64,000 nucleotides of DNA. Origin: Candidatus Thiodiazotropha sp. (ex Codakia rugifera) (GTDB lineage Bacteria; Pseudomonadota; Gammaproteobacteria; Chromatiales; Chromatiaceae). The position numbers and the translations under genes are program-made. The stretch's first letter is position 1, and each line of letters opens with the position of its first letter. Positions 1 to 6,590 of this stretch are shown piece by piece. The notes under the pieces are model-generated. The model made no database searches. It saw only the letters and a program-made list of their open reading frames with translations, and was not told the origin of the DNA. The stretch is from positions 744,001 to 808,000 of the forward strand of contig JAHXHN010000003.1 of NCBI GenBank assembly GCA_025656675.1. Direction: 5' to 3'.

Positions 1-219
1 GTTGTAATGGCGCCAAATGGCGATTTGCTGGTGGATGGTCATGTCTCAACACTGGATAAGCTCGAAGAAACCCTGCGAGGCGCCCTACATGCACCTGATA
101 AACGATTTGTCAGACTAAAAGGCGATCAGAACGCACAGTTCGGACTAGGGATTAAAGTAATCGACGCGGCCCGTAATGCTGGAGCGGAGTCTCTCGACAT
201 CCTCACTGAAAAGCCATGA
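1..219 (+). CDS. exbD: ExbD/TolR-type biopolymer transporter, C-terminal part
   Basis: The frame is open from the first base, so only the last 72 codons lie in the window. What remains looks like the periplasmic domain of ExbD: a segment with G-D-L-L-V-D-G, a helix containing L-D-K-L-E-E-T-L, and the closing segment G-L-G-I-K-V-I-D-A-A-R-N-A-G. ExbD forms an inner-membrane complex with ExbB that uses the proton gradient to energise TonB. Its stop codon overlaps the start of tonB (ATGA), so the two are translationally coupled. An exbB gene is expected to the left but is not visible. TolR is the alternative; the tonB neighbour argues for ExbD. Confidence 0.82.
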   Translation, partial: VVMAPNGDLLVDGHVSTLDKLEETLRGALHAPDKRFVRLKGDQNAQFGLGIKVIDAARNAGAESLDILTEKP

Positions 220-896
220 TCCAAACTAACACCAGTTGGCGTCTACTGGCAGTAACCATCTCTATGCTGTTGCATCTGCTGATCGTGATGGAATGGTCTG
301 ACAAACTGATTACCCGATCAGCGATTGAGGAACAAAAGCGATCTCCCCTGTTTGTGCAGTTGAATTTTCCTCAACCACTCCCTGAAGTGATCCCGGAAGT
401 CATTCAACCGGTAAAACCGGTAATCAAACCTGTGGCTCGTCCAAAACCCAAACCCAAACCCAAACCCAAACCCAAAACAAAGCCCAAACCTAAAAAGAAA
501 AAAGTAAAACCTGTTCTTGAACCTGTTATGGAGAAAGTGGTTGAAACCGAACCGGTTAAGGAAGTGTTAACAAAGAAAGAGGCACCACGACCTCGTGCAC
601 AGCCCCAGGTAAATCTGCGTGAACTTTTCCTGGCAAAACTGCTGGCAAGCATTGAAGAGAAAAAATACTATCCGAGCATAGCCCGTCGCAGAAATCTGGA
701 GGGAAATATAAAAGTCAGTTTCAAGCTGGAGTGTGACGGAAAAGTGGTACAGCTTGCCATCACCGGACAACACAATCTGCTGCGAAAAGCAGCAGGTAAA
801 GCAGTTGACGCAGCACAGCCGTTACCTGAAATACCACCACAAATAAAATGTCCCATGCAAATCAGCTATGCCATGGCTTATAAGTTAGATAAATGA
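216..896 (+). CDS. tonB: TonB energy transducer
   Basis: This 226-residue protein has the classic TonB layout. One N-terminal membrane helix spans about residues 8-27, an elongated periplasmic linker rich in Pro and Lys (alternating K-P) spans about 60-115, and a C-terminal domain of about 90 residues contains the family-type segment around Y-P-x-x-A-R-R-R-N-L-E-G. TonB transmits proton-motive energy from ExbBD to outer-membrane receptors for iron chelates and vitamin B12. The ATG overlaps the exbD stop, which fixes the start. The linker is encoded partly by a tandem hexanucleotide repeat. No receptor gene lies nearby. Confidence 0.9.
   Translation: MIQTNTSWRLLAVTISMLLHLLIVMEWSDKLITRSAIEEQKRSPLFVQLNFPQPLPEVIPEVIQPVKPVIKPVARPKPKPKPKPKPKTKPKPKKKKVKPVLEPVMEKVVETEPVKEVLTKKEAPRPRAQPQVNLRELFLAKLLASIEEKKYYPSIARRRNLEGNIKVSFKLECDGKVVQLAITGQHNLLRKAAGKAVDAAQPLPEIPPQIKCPMQISYAMAYKLDK
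447..475 (+). repeat. Tandem hexamer (CCCAAA)n inside tonB
   Basis: Nearly five perfect head-to-tail CCCAAA units encode the Pro-Lys alternation of the TonB linker. Gain or loss of one unit would add or remove two residues without shifting the frame, so linker length could vary by slippage. Confidence 0.85.
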
Positions 897-1027
897 ATAC
901 CCAGCAGATAAAATAATGTTGGTCATCTGCAATTACACATAACGCCAATTTATGCGGGCCATGATGAAGCCATGAGTCCAAGTGAGGAATAACTTGAAAA
1001 TCGGTTTCAACGCATAGTAAGCCTGCT

Positions 1028-1570
1028 CTACTCCCGCCAATGCTGAGGCTGATTTAGAACCTCTGAGCACTGAACCTTCCCTTCGATACGGCCGATCACG
1101 CCAGCCCTCAACGCCTGTACCATCCATGCATCAGCCTTCTCCGAGGGAATTGGATGAGGCGCCTCATAACCAAGTACGCCTGCGGTTCGAAACCCGAACT
1201 TTGGGTAGTAGCTGATATGACCAAGCACAAAAACCAAGTCCACACCTGACTCTGCCAACTGACTCAAACCTTCTCTAATCAATGCGCCTCCGATTCCTGT
1301 GCCTTGAAAATCGCATGCCACGGCTAGTGGGGCAAGAATCCGAACTGAGACTGCTTTATCGGATTGGAGTTTTGCCTGTGTGAAGAGAATATGGCCTACC
1401 AACCTTCCAGCTGATTCTGCAACCAACGATAGCAAAGGCTCTGCCGTTGCATCGTCCAGCAGACCATTGACAAGTTCCACAATTTCCTGGCCTTGCTCAT
1501 CCCCGAAGGCACTCATGTGGATATCACTAATCGCAGCACAGTCCGATGTTGTAGAATGCCTTATATTCAA
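1028..1570 (-). CDS. GNAT-family N-acetyltransferase (YhbS-like)
   Basis: A 180-residue single-domain GNAT protein. The acetyl-CoA binding loop Q-G-T-G-I-G-G lies at residues 89-95, after the usual strand L-A-P-L-A-V; the segment V-L-G-H-I-S-Y-Y-P-K-F-G-F at 115-127 is typical of the YhbS (COG3153) branch. The substrate cannot be predicted. The start is a TTG at 1568-1570, supported by an AGGGA ribosome site about 9 nt upstream and by the domain beginning at the first residues. It is a lone gene facing tonB, with no operon partner. The family call is firm, the substrate unknown. Confidence 0.8.
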   Translation of the reverse strand: MNIRHSTTSDCAAISDIHMSAFGDEQGQEIVELVNGLLDDATAEPLLSLVAESAGRLVGHILFTQAKLQSDKAVSVRILAPLAVACDFQGTGIGGALIREGLSQLAESGVDLVFVLGHISYYPKFGFRTAGVLGYEAPHPIPSEKADAWMVQALRAGVIGRIEGKVQCSEVLNQPQHWRE

Positions 1571-1667
1571 GGTACATATCCCTTTTGGTTTAACAACGCC
1601 ATAATGTGTGGATTATAAAAAGTGGATAGAGAGCCAGAACCGTTAAATATTCCAACCATTTGCTGTG

Positions 1668-2246
1668 TCAGCCATTCAGCTTGTCTACCGTAAATGCCAA
1701 TTTCCGTCCAAGCTCCAAGACAGCCTTGTGTCGTTGAGTGTCAAGCAGCGAACCATCAGCATTGAATGCTTTAAATGCTTGTGGAATGGCTTGCTGATCG
1801 GGTAAAACCATAACCCCAATATTCGCCAGTAGCATTCTCAAAAATACTAACCCACGAAGTCCACCCAAAGCACCTGGGGACGCGGCTAGGACTACAGCCA
1901 TTTTACCTTTGAAAGCCATCAGTGGTGGCTCATCATCCGACTCGGCACGTGATGCCCAGTCAATTACATTTTTCAGCAATGGGCTAAAAGCACTATTATA
2001 TTCAGGCGATGCGATTATAAATGCATCGTGGTCAATCAAAAGCCTTTTAAATTTAAGCGCATTCTCTGGAATCCCTTCATCACTCTCCAGGTCCTGGTTA
2101 AAGAGTGGCATTGGATAATCAGCCAGATCAACCAGCGTAACATTTGCTCCCGCCTCTTTGGCTCCTGATACCGCTATTTCCAACAACCTCTTGTTGAAGG
2201 ACGCTTTCCTGCTGCTACCCGAAAAAGCCAGTATTTTTGGCTTCAT
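1668..2246 (-). CDS. NAD(P)H-dependent FMN reductase family protein
   Basis: A 192-residue flavodoxin-like reductase. The N-terminal phosphate loop G-S-S-R-K-A-S at residues 10-16 binds FMN phosphate, and the S-P-E-Y-N-S motif at 80-85 contacts the flavin ring; both are hallmarks of the FMN_red family (azoreductase, chromate or quinone reductase type). These cytoplasmic enzymes move two electrons from NAD(P)H to quinones, azo dyes or free flavin. The true substrate is open. It ends about 100 bp before the acetyltransferase gene on the same strand, so they may share a transcript, although each could have its own promoter. Confidence 0.82.
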   Translation of the reverse strand: MKPKILAFSGSSRKASFNKRLLEIAVSGAKEAGANVTLVDLADYPMPLFNQDLESDEGIPENALKFKRLLIDHDAFIIASPEYNSAFSPLLKNVIDWASRAESDDEPPLMAFKGKMAVVLAASPGALGGLRGLVFLRMLLANIGVMVLPDQQAIPQAFKAFNADGSLLDTQRHKAVLELGRKLAFTVDKLNG

Positions 2247-2439
2247 ATTAACCCCTTTACTCGAATAAGTTTTGGCTCGGTGAAGCGAGTAACCTTGAAT
2301 ATACTCTGAACCGGAAAACTCGGGCGAGTGTCCGCCTGAATAAGACTATTACAGCATCCACTGTAGACCATGTTTATGTGATTTGCTTGAGATATGAAAT
2401 GACTCCATGATTATGACGACTTTTAAGCCGCCTCGGGTA

Positions 2440-2867
2440 CTATGTGATCTTGACTATCGCTTGTTTTGGATCAGCACCAGCTGCTACAAACGTAGTAATT
2501 ATATCGGCACACCCGTGACTCGCCACCTAGAGAATAGGAGCTAATCCATCATTACCTTTAAGTGTGCAGTCAGAAACAGGGCTTGTCGTAAACCTGTTAT
2601 CTTTTTGAAGAATAATGCCCTTCACCCAGGGGTGATTCTCACCAAAGAGCCTATTCAAATATTTCGGTAGCCCTGTTGGTTCAATCATGGCTGACCACTC
2701 AAAGTCCTGACCCGCAATTGAGTTTACTGTTAATGTGCCATGGGCAGATTGAATCCTCCCTGGTACTCAGGAATAAATTCAACGCCATTCACACAGGCCT
2801 GTGTGAAGTGCAATTTTCCATCTAATTTGAAAATGTACGTTTTGAGTACAGCTTTCGCAATGCACTT
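2440..2867 (-). pseudogene. Broken ankyrin-repeat protein gene (remnant)
   Basis: Reading the minus strand from 2867, one frame gives a coherent protein-like stretch (K-T-Y-I-F-K-L-D-G-K-L-H-F-T) down to about 2760. There a frameshift moves the sense into another frame that stays open (T-V-N-S-I-A-G-Q-D-F-E-W) until an in-frame TAG at 2527-2529. Just after this stop the text resumes as an ankyrin repeat: V-A-S-H-G-C-A-D-I-I-T-T-F-V-A-A-G-A-D-P, matching the consensus helix-loop-helix and its G-A-D-P turn. One frameshift plus one stop show it is dead. The upstream half has no family I recognise. The remaining bases to 3017 hold nothing I can identify. Confidence 0.6.
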
Positions 2868-3017
2868 TTATGACTGGTTGATTTCAGGATGCAACACTTT
2901 CAAACCATAACGCTATAGCTATCTTGATCACAAATACGGTACAAATGAAAAGCGCACCGAATTTGTGCTCAAGATAAGCGCATTAATTTTTATTGTTTAT
3001 TGAGATACCAAAAGTAT

Positions 3018-3680
3018 TTATATTGAGCGTTTTTTTCTTGATATGCCAATTAAAGCTATTAAGCCAGTGCCAAAAAGCCAAATTGCCGCTGGAACCGGCA
3101 CTTGACTCAGCGGTTCACCAGTAAGATTCAGCGCCAGGTTTGAGTTAATACGCAAAGATCCAAATGTACTCGCACCAAGCATATCTTCACTCTCATCAAA
3201 CTGACGAAAGTCTATGGCCAAGCCTAATACATCATTTCCAGTGCCATATTCAATTGCAAGTACGTCGAACCACCCGCCAAGCGTGTTATTTCCTCGACCA
3301 TTGCCACTAAAGTCCAAGCCGGGACGTGTTGGTGAGTTAAAAGGATAGCGTGTTGCATTATTGTAAAATCCAGTTTCTAAACGATTCCCTGTATTGGTAT
3401 TGCTGATAGGATCATAAGTGGGCGCTGCAAAATCGAAACGCCAATAGTTGCCATCATCAAATGTTACAGACGCACCTTGGTCAAAATTACCAGTAATACT
3501 GAATAAGCCTTCTATACCATGCGTCCAGGTAACTTCACTGGCACCAATACCGCCACCAACCCAGCTTCCAGGTTCAGCATTTAGATAGACTGACCCAGTT
3601 GATGCTAGTGCTGCTGTTGCTTGTTTAGAAAAAATTACAATGGTTGATATAGCAATGATTTTTAGTATGTGATTTAACAT
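3018..3680 (-). CDS. PEP-CTERM sorting domain protein, exported
   Basis: About 220 residues with an N-terminal signal peptide (hydrophobic I-I-A-I-S-T-I-V-I-F, cleavage near A-T-A-A). The C-terminal anchor begins V-P-V-P-A-A-I-W-L-F-G, continues as a hydrophobic helix and ends with R-K-K-R. That is the gammaproteobacterial form of the PEP-CTERM signal, which exosortase (EpsH/XrtA type) recognises to place proteins on or outside the outer membrane, often with an exopolysaccharide. The body has no catalytic motif I know and is rich in Gly, Asn and Asp. The ATG at 3680 has GGAG about 6 nt upstream, so I prefer it to an in-frame ATG four codons earlier. No exosortase gene is in the window. Confidence 0.78.
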   Translation of the reverse strand: MLNHILKIIAISTIVIFSKQATAALASTGSVYLNAEPGSWVGGGIGASEVTWTHGIEGLFSITGNFDQGASVTFDDGNYWRFDFAAPTYDPISNTNTGNRLETGFYNNATRYPFNSPTRPGLDFSGNGRGNNTLGGWFDVLAIEYGTGNDVLGLAIDFRQFDESEDMLGASTFGSLRINSNLALNLTGEPLSQVPVPAAIWLFGTGLIALIGISRKKRSI

Positions 3681-3699
3681 TTTAATCTCCATAAGAATA

Positions 3700-4341
3700 T
3701 TATAAATTCTTCCATGACATACACGGGAATATATGCACCATTTGAGAATTTAATGATAGTGGAAAGCGTTTTCTATTTGTAAACATCCATTTGTTAATAC
3801 AATTCCATCCAAATATGTGGTCTCCGAGTGTATAGACAGGGTTATCGCACCGTTCTGGATGCATTTCACCGATCTGATTAAGCTTTTTCGCATGCCTGAA
3901 ATGGCTATCCCCTGATATCAACATCATGTTCAGACACTTTTTAGTGACCATCCTGAAATCCGGTTGCTGGCAGAGACCACTGAAACGCAGCAGCATTGGC
4001 TGGAAAACCTGTGACCCATTTATCGTGGTACTGAATGGCCATATCGTCCGAGGGTGGACGCCTTTTGACGAATGCTCTGCCATCTGCAAAAAATACTTTG
4101 GGCAGACTTGTTTGATTGGGGCTATTGATCTGCTGGTAAGCAATCTTTGGAAAAAAACCAACCAACGGTCGGCCATGGTTATGAGATGGTCGATCAAGCT
4201 GTTGAAAGTTTGAAGTACTTTTTGGGAAATAGATTCCCGGATTTTTACCGATATGTCCTGGTTGCAATTGTTAACCAGGATGATTCTAAAAACACTGAGA
4301 AGAGTTACCTTGGCTCGATAATTCGATTCCGTCGTTTCCAC
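3700..4341 (-). CDS. Unrecognised open frame upstream of the PEP-CTERM gene
   Basis: An uninterrupted 213-codon minus-strand frame starting at GTG with a GGGAG sequence about 9 nt upstream, and ending only 8 bp before the longest PEP-CTERM reading frame. I do not recognise the product. The composition (many Phe, Met, Cys and Asn, no long hydrophobic helix, no repeats) is not convincing for a real protein, and the same DNA is open in other frames: minus 3941-4267, plus 3926-4213 and plus 4147-4518. It may be degenerate or accessory DNA rather than a gene. Listed because this 800-bp stretch holds nothing better. Confidence 0.2.
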   Translation of the reverse strand: METTESNYRAKVTLLSVFRIILVNNCNQDISVKIRESISQKVLQTFNSLIDHLITMADRWLVFFQRLLTSRSIAPIKQVCPKYFLQMAEHSSKGVHPRTIWPFSTTINGSQVFQPMLLRFSGLCQQPDFRMVTKKCLNMMLISGDSHFRHAKKLNQIGEMHPERCDNPVYTLGDHIFGWNCINKWMFTNRKRFPLSLNSQMVHIFPCMSWKNL

Positions 4342-4465
4342 CCCAAAAAGCTCCCTGGTGAATGCTCCAATACTGAACCAGCCTCCTTTCTAGAGCATTT
4401 GGCCTTTAAACGCAAGGCCTCAGGGTCAACTCAGAGACTGATTTTAAGTGCACTAGCCATCTTTC

Positions 4466-5127
4466 TCCTTCACGGGGTTTTACCCAAAATTCACGGACAC
4501 ATAAAAAAGGGCCGATAATGGCCGTGGAGGTGTGTCATGCAGAAACGTAGAAAATACTCAGAGGAGGAGTATAAAAAGAGAAGCTGTAGCTGTGACCATG
4601 GCCAATCAACCTGGCGTCACACTGAAAGAAATTGGAGAAACACTCGGTATTAATCCAGGCATGATCTGTCGTTGGCGCGATGCCTTTCCGGTTCGCATGA
4701 TGTGTCTCTGCCTAAGTGTTTCACCCAGTGGCTACTATGATTGGCGGTCCAGACCGCTGAGCAATAGAGAAAAAGGCAATCAGCGTTTGCTGGACCTTAT
4801 CAGGGACTTGCATGCAGAAAGCGATGGTGTGAAGGGTGCACCCCGAATCTGGGAAGATCTTCAATATGAGGGAGAGCATTGCAGCATGAGTGGTGTTGGC
4901 AGTTTTGCTGATAATGTGGTGATGGAAGGCTTTTTTGGTCTACTCAAGCGTGAGCGCGTAAACCGTAAGATTTACCAGACTCGTTCAGAGGCCAGAACCG
5001 ATGTATTCGATTACACTGCGCGCTCCCACAACCCAAGGCACAGGAGAAAACTTGATGGGCTTAAACAAAAGAAATTACTCTTAACTCAACCGTCCGTCGA
5101 AACTGGGTAAAATCCTTGCCCGGTGGA
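4466..5127 (+). mobile_element. Decayed IS3-family insertion sequence
   Basis: A transposase remnant (4537-5110) is bracketed by imperfect inverted repeats. On the left, about 4474-4499 reads G-G-T-T-T-T-A-C-C-C-A and then C-G-G-A-C. On the right, about 5085-5116, read on the minus strand, gives A-T-T-T-T-A-C-C-C-A and then C-G-G-A-C. The outer ends and any target duplication are too eroded to place, so the limits are approximate. At about 660 bp it is roughly half the length of an intact IS3-family element, because the core of the transposase is missing. The right end abuts or lies inside a truncated integron attC site. Confidence 0.7.
4537..5110 (+). pseudogene. IS3-family transposase remnant (orfA/orfB fusion)
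   Basis: The ATG at 4537 follows GGAGG at 4526-4530 and starts an OrfA N-terminus (M-Q-K-R-R-K-Y-S-E-E-E-Y-K). An extra A in the A-run near 4572-4577 shifts the frame; the sense continues as R-E-A-V-A-V-T-M-A-N-Q-P-G-V-T-L, with a helix-turn-helix (L-K-E-I-G-E-T-L-G-I). It then jumps to the OrfB start (S-P-S-G-Y-Y-D-W-R-S-R-P, H-A-E-S-D-G) and directly to the OrfB end (M-E-G-F-F-G-L-L-K-R-E, then N-P-R-H-R-R-K-L-D-G). The middle of the integrase core, with the first two acidic residues of the DDE triad, is deleted. It cannot be active. Confidence 0.85.
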
Positions 5128-5142
5128 GCTATTTGTTAAGCG
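5121..5142 (-). other. Truncated integron attC site (R'' end) of cassette 2
   Basis: On the minus strand, just after the stop of the 5148-5513 gene, the sequence reads CGCTTAAC followed by AAATAG. CGCTTAAC is the exact reverse complement of GTTAAGCG, which opens the same cassette at 5521-5528, as expected when R'' and R' come from one recombination unit. The rest of the attC is replaced by the IS3 remnant. Confidence 0.65.
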
Positions 5143-5147
5143 TAACC

Positions 5148-5513
5148 TCACTTCGAGCCTGCAGCATAGCCAATAGCATAACCAATGGCCCCGAGAATAA
5201 AGCAATAAACCGGCAGAACTGCGAAAATTAATGCACTTGTCGAACTGCCCGTAGCCGCACCATTTATATCAAAATACCATTGCATGTGAACAAACCACAT
5301 TAGAGGTATCACTGGTATGAGAAAACCGACAACAGCCGCAATTTGACGTTTTTTCCTTTTCTTGCCTGCTACTATGGTTTGTGCATAGATCACTATGAGG
5401 GGTAAAAGTACCCAAAGTGAAAATATATTAGGAACAACATTAGCCAAAAACAAACAGGCTACTACAGTAACGCCGATTACTATCTGAATTATTTTTGTGT
5501 CGATACGTTCCAT
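5148..5513 (-). CDS. Integron cassette 2: small multi-pass membrane protein
   Basis: About 121 residues. The start at 5513 is chosen because it lies just inside the cassette boundary; longer in-frame versions would begin within the attC site. Three hydrophobic segments are visible: residues about 8-40 (V-V-A-C-L-F-L-A-N and onward, possibly two passes), about 58-75 (I-A-A-V-V-G-F-L-I-P-V-I) and about 95-118 (S-A-L-I-F-A-V-L-P-V-Y). A basic stretch K-K-R-K-K-R separates the first pair from the next and should lie in the cytoplasm. No known family is recognised. Like most cassette genes it fills its cassette almost completely and has no promoter of its own that I can see. Confidence 0.6.
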   Translation of the reverse strand: MERIDTKIIQIVIGVTVVACLFLANVVPNIFSLWVLLPLIVIYAQTIVAGKKRKKRQIAAVVGFLIPVIPLMWFVHMQWYFDINGAATGSSTSALIFAVLPVYCFILGAIGYAIGYAAGSK

Positions 5514-5521
5514 GTTTTTAC

Positions 5522-5608
5522 GCTTAACGCCACAATTCACCGGAAGGAAAAAGCATAGCGAGGAACGAGCGGCGCTATTGCCGTCCGTGTGAAATTGCCT
5601 TGTTATAC
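5522..5608 (-). other. Integron attC recombination site between two cassettes
   Basis: Read on the minus strand, 87 bp run from GTATAAC (R'', 5602-5608) through AAGGCAATTTCAC and a GC-rich imperfectly self-complementary middle to GGTGAATTGTGGC and GTTAAGC (R', 5522-5528). The arms AAGGCAATTTCAC and GTGAATTGTGGC pair, giving the folded single-strand structure that integron integrases bind. R'' matches the R' of the upstream cassette (GTTATAC at 5895-5901) by reverse complement, so the boundaries are self-consistent. Confidence 0.8.
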
Positions 5609-5616
5609 GCCACCAT

Positions 5617-5889
5617 TTATTCAAGCTCCTTTTCGAATACTGCGATGTGTTCTTTTACCGCAGGATGCCTACGAACCCATAATTCACCTAAATATTGACT
5701 TACGTTCAAGCCTTTAAGAACGTAGGTGACTTCATTTTTCTTTGCAGCTTGAAGAAGGTCGTGGCCCTTACCCATAACATCTTCACTTACTTCTGCGGTA
5801 AACTCACCTAGTTCTTCACCCCATTCCTTTTGAATGGCTGAGATCAACTTTCCAGCCGCTTTTTCGAGGGGTGTTTTCTTCTTTGCCAT
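5617..5889 (-). CDS. Integron cassette 1: small hypothetical protein
   Basis: About 90 residues, M-A-K-K-K-T-P-L-E-K-A-A-G-K at the start, soluble, Lys/Glu-rich and probably mostly helical. No family is recognised and no catalytic motif is visible. The ATG at 5887-5889 is only 6 nt inside the cassette boundary GTTATAC (5895-5901), leaving no room for a normal ribosome site, which is common for cassette genes. The stop is 8 nt before the attC. Expression would depend on transcription entering from the right (minus direction). A longer in-frame start at 5958 would cross the cassette junction and is rejected. Confidence 0.6.
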   Translation of the reverse strand: MAKKKTPLEKAAGKLISAIQKEWGEELGEFTAEVSEDVMGKGHDLLQAAKKNEVTYVLKGLNVSQYLGELWVRRHPAVKEHIAVFEKELE

Positions 5890-5894
5890 ATTAC

Positions 5895-5901
5895 GTATAA
5901 C
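5895..5901 (-). other. Cassette 1 left boundary (R' core, GTTATAC)
   Basis: The minus-strand GTTATAC is the reverse complement of GTATAAC, which opens the attC at the other end of the same cassette. The DNA to its right on the map (TTAAAT side) lacks the paired L' box of an attC, so it may be an attI-like or secondary insertion site. No integrase gene is found between here and 6590. Confidence 0.6.
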
Positions 5902-6286
5902 ATTTAAGTAGAAGGCAACTTGCTTCCTATCCCACCTATTTCCTGATTCAACAGGCAATCTGCCTTCTATCCAGCCTAATCAGGTAGAATCAAAGGCAAT
6001 ATGCATGAAAATAATTGTGCAGTTTGCCTGCTATTTGCGTTTCAGGAAGGGGTCGAATAGAAGAAACCTCCCTGTTTAAACTCACTTTTACCTCATTTTT
6101 CATCTTCTTACCAATATCTTTATCTTAGCCTCGCAGCTTGCCCAAAACCTACTATTCAGTAAATACAGGCAACTTGTCTTCTATCCCCAAACGATTACCC
6201 AGACACTCATCCTAAAATATTGCCAGATTCAACACTATGTTGGATTCTACTGATAACGAACCTTATCGATATTCAGGAGCGATATC
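5902..6286. repeat. Gene-free stretch with three copies of a 20-bp direct repeat
   Basis: Three similar copies of AGGCAAYYTGYYTYCTATCC lie at 5913-5932, 5953-5972 and 6167-6186. Less exact pieces (AGGCAATATGC near 5993, TTTGCCTGCTAT near 6023) lie between. CCTGATT at 5942-5948 and AATCAGG at 5978-5984 form a loose inverted repeat around the second copy. No coding sequence is visible. Their position against the cassette boundary suggests either remnants of an integron recombination region or an unrelated repeat. Confidence 0.55.
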
Positions 6287-6456
6287 ATGTCCAAGCCAAG
6301 AGCAGGCTTTTCTGCAAGCTACCCCCTATTACCACCATGTCTACAGTTGTGTAAGACGTGTTTACCTCGGTGGTGAGGATGTAATAATCAGGTAGCAGTT
6401 TCGAGCACCGCCACCAATGGATTCAGGATAAGCTATTCGTGCTGAATTGTGTGTAG
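6287..6456 (+). pseudogene. REP-associated tyrosine (Y1) transposase gene, broken
   Basis: The ATG at 6287 has AGGAGC upstream and begins M-S-K-P-R, a frequent opening of RAYT proteins. After a frameshift near 6300-6312 the sense continues as L-Q-A-T-P-Y-Y-H-H-V-Y-S-C-V-R-R-V-Y-L-G, matching the family's T-P-Y-Y-H-x-x-x-R-x-V-R-R-A-F-L-x-G segment. A second frameshift near 6390 leads to S-F-E-H-R-H-Q-W-I-Q-D-K-L, again typical. It then stops at 6454-6456, and the later catalytic H-x-H and Tyr regions are absent. RAYTs are linked to REP palindromes; REP-like sequences occur elsewhere in this window. The 134 bp up to 6590 hold nothing I recognise. Confidence 0.72.
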
Positions 6457-6590
6457 CCTTCCCGCACCTCTATGCTTCTGTTTGGTGCGGAGGATCACAC
6501 CTTTCTACATGCGCATCATCTAAAAATGCCGAGCATCGTCTGGGCAAAGGACGTGAAGATGAGCTTTGATACAGTCTTGTTATATAGAAC

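Noticed and set aside
404-652. A minus-strand frame full of Gly-Leu-Gly repeats inside tonB
   Set aside because: It is only the shadow of the Pro-Lys hexamer repeat read backwards.
5903-5958. Longer N-terminus for the cassette 1 gene
   Set aside because: It would cross the cassette recombination point, which is not expected for a cassette gene.
6457-6590. Frame with G-A-E-D-H-T-F-L-H-A-H-H-L after the RAYT remnant
   Set aside because: It looks a little protein-like but has no start, no family and ends quickly.
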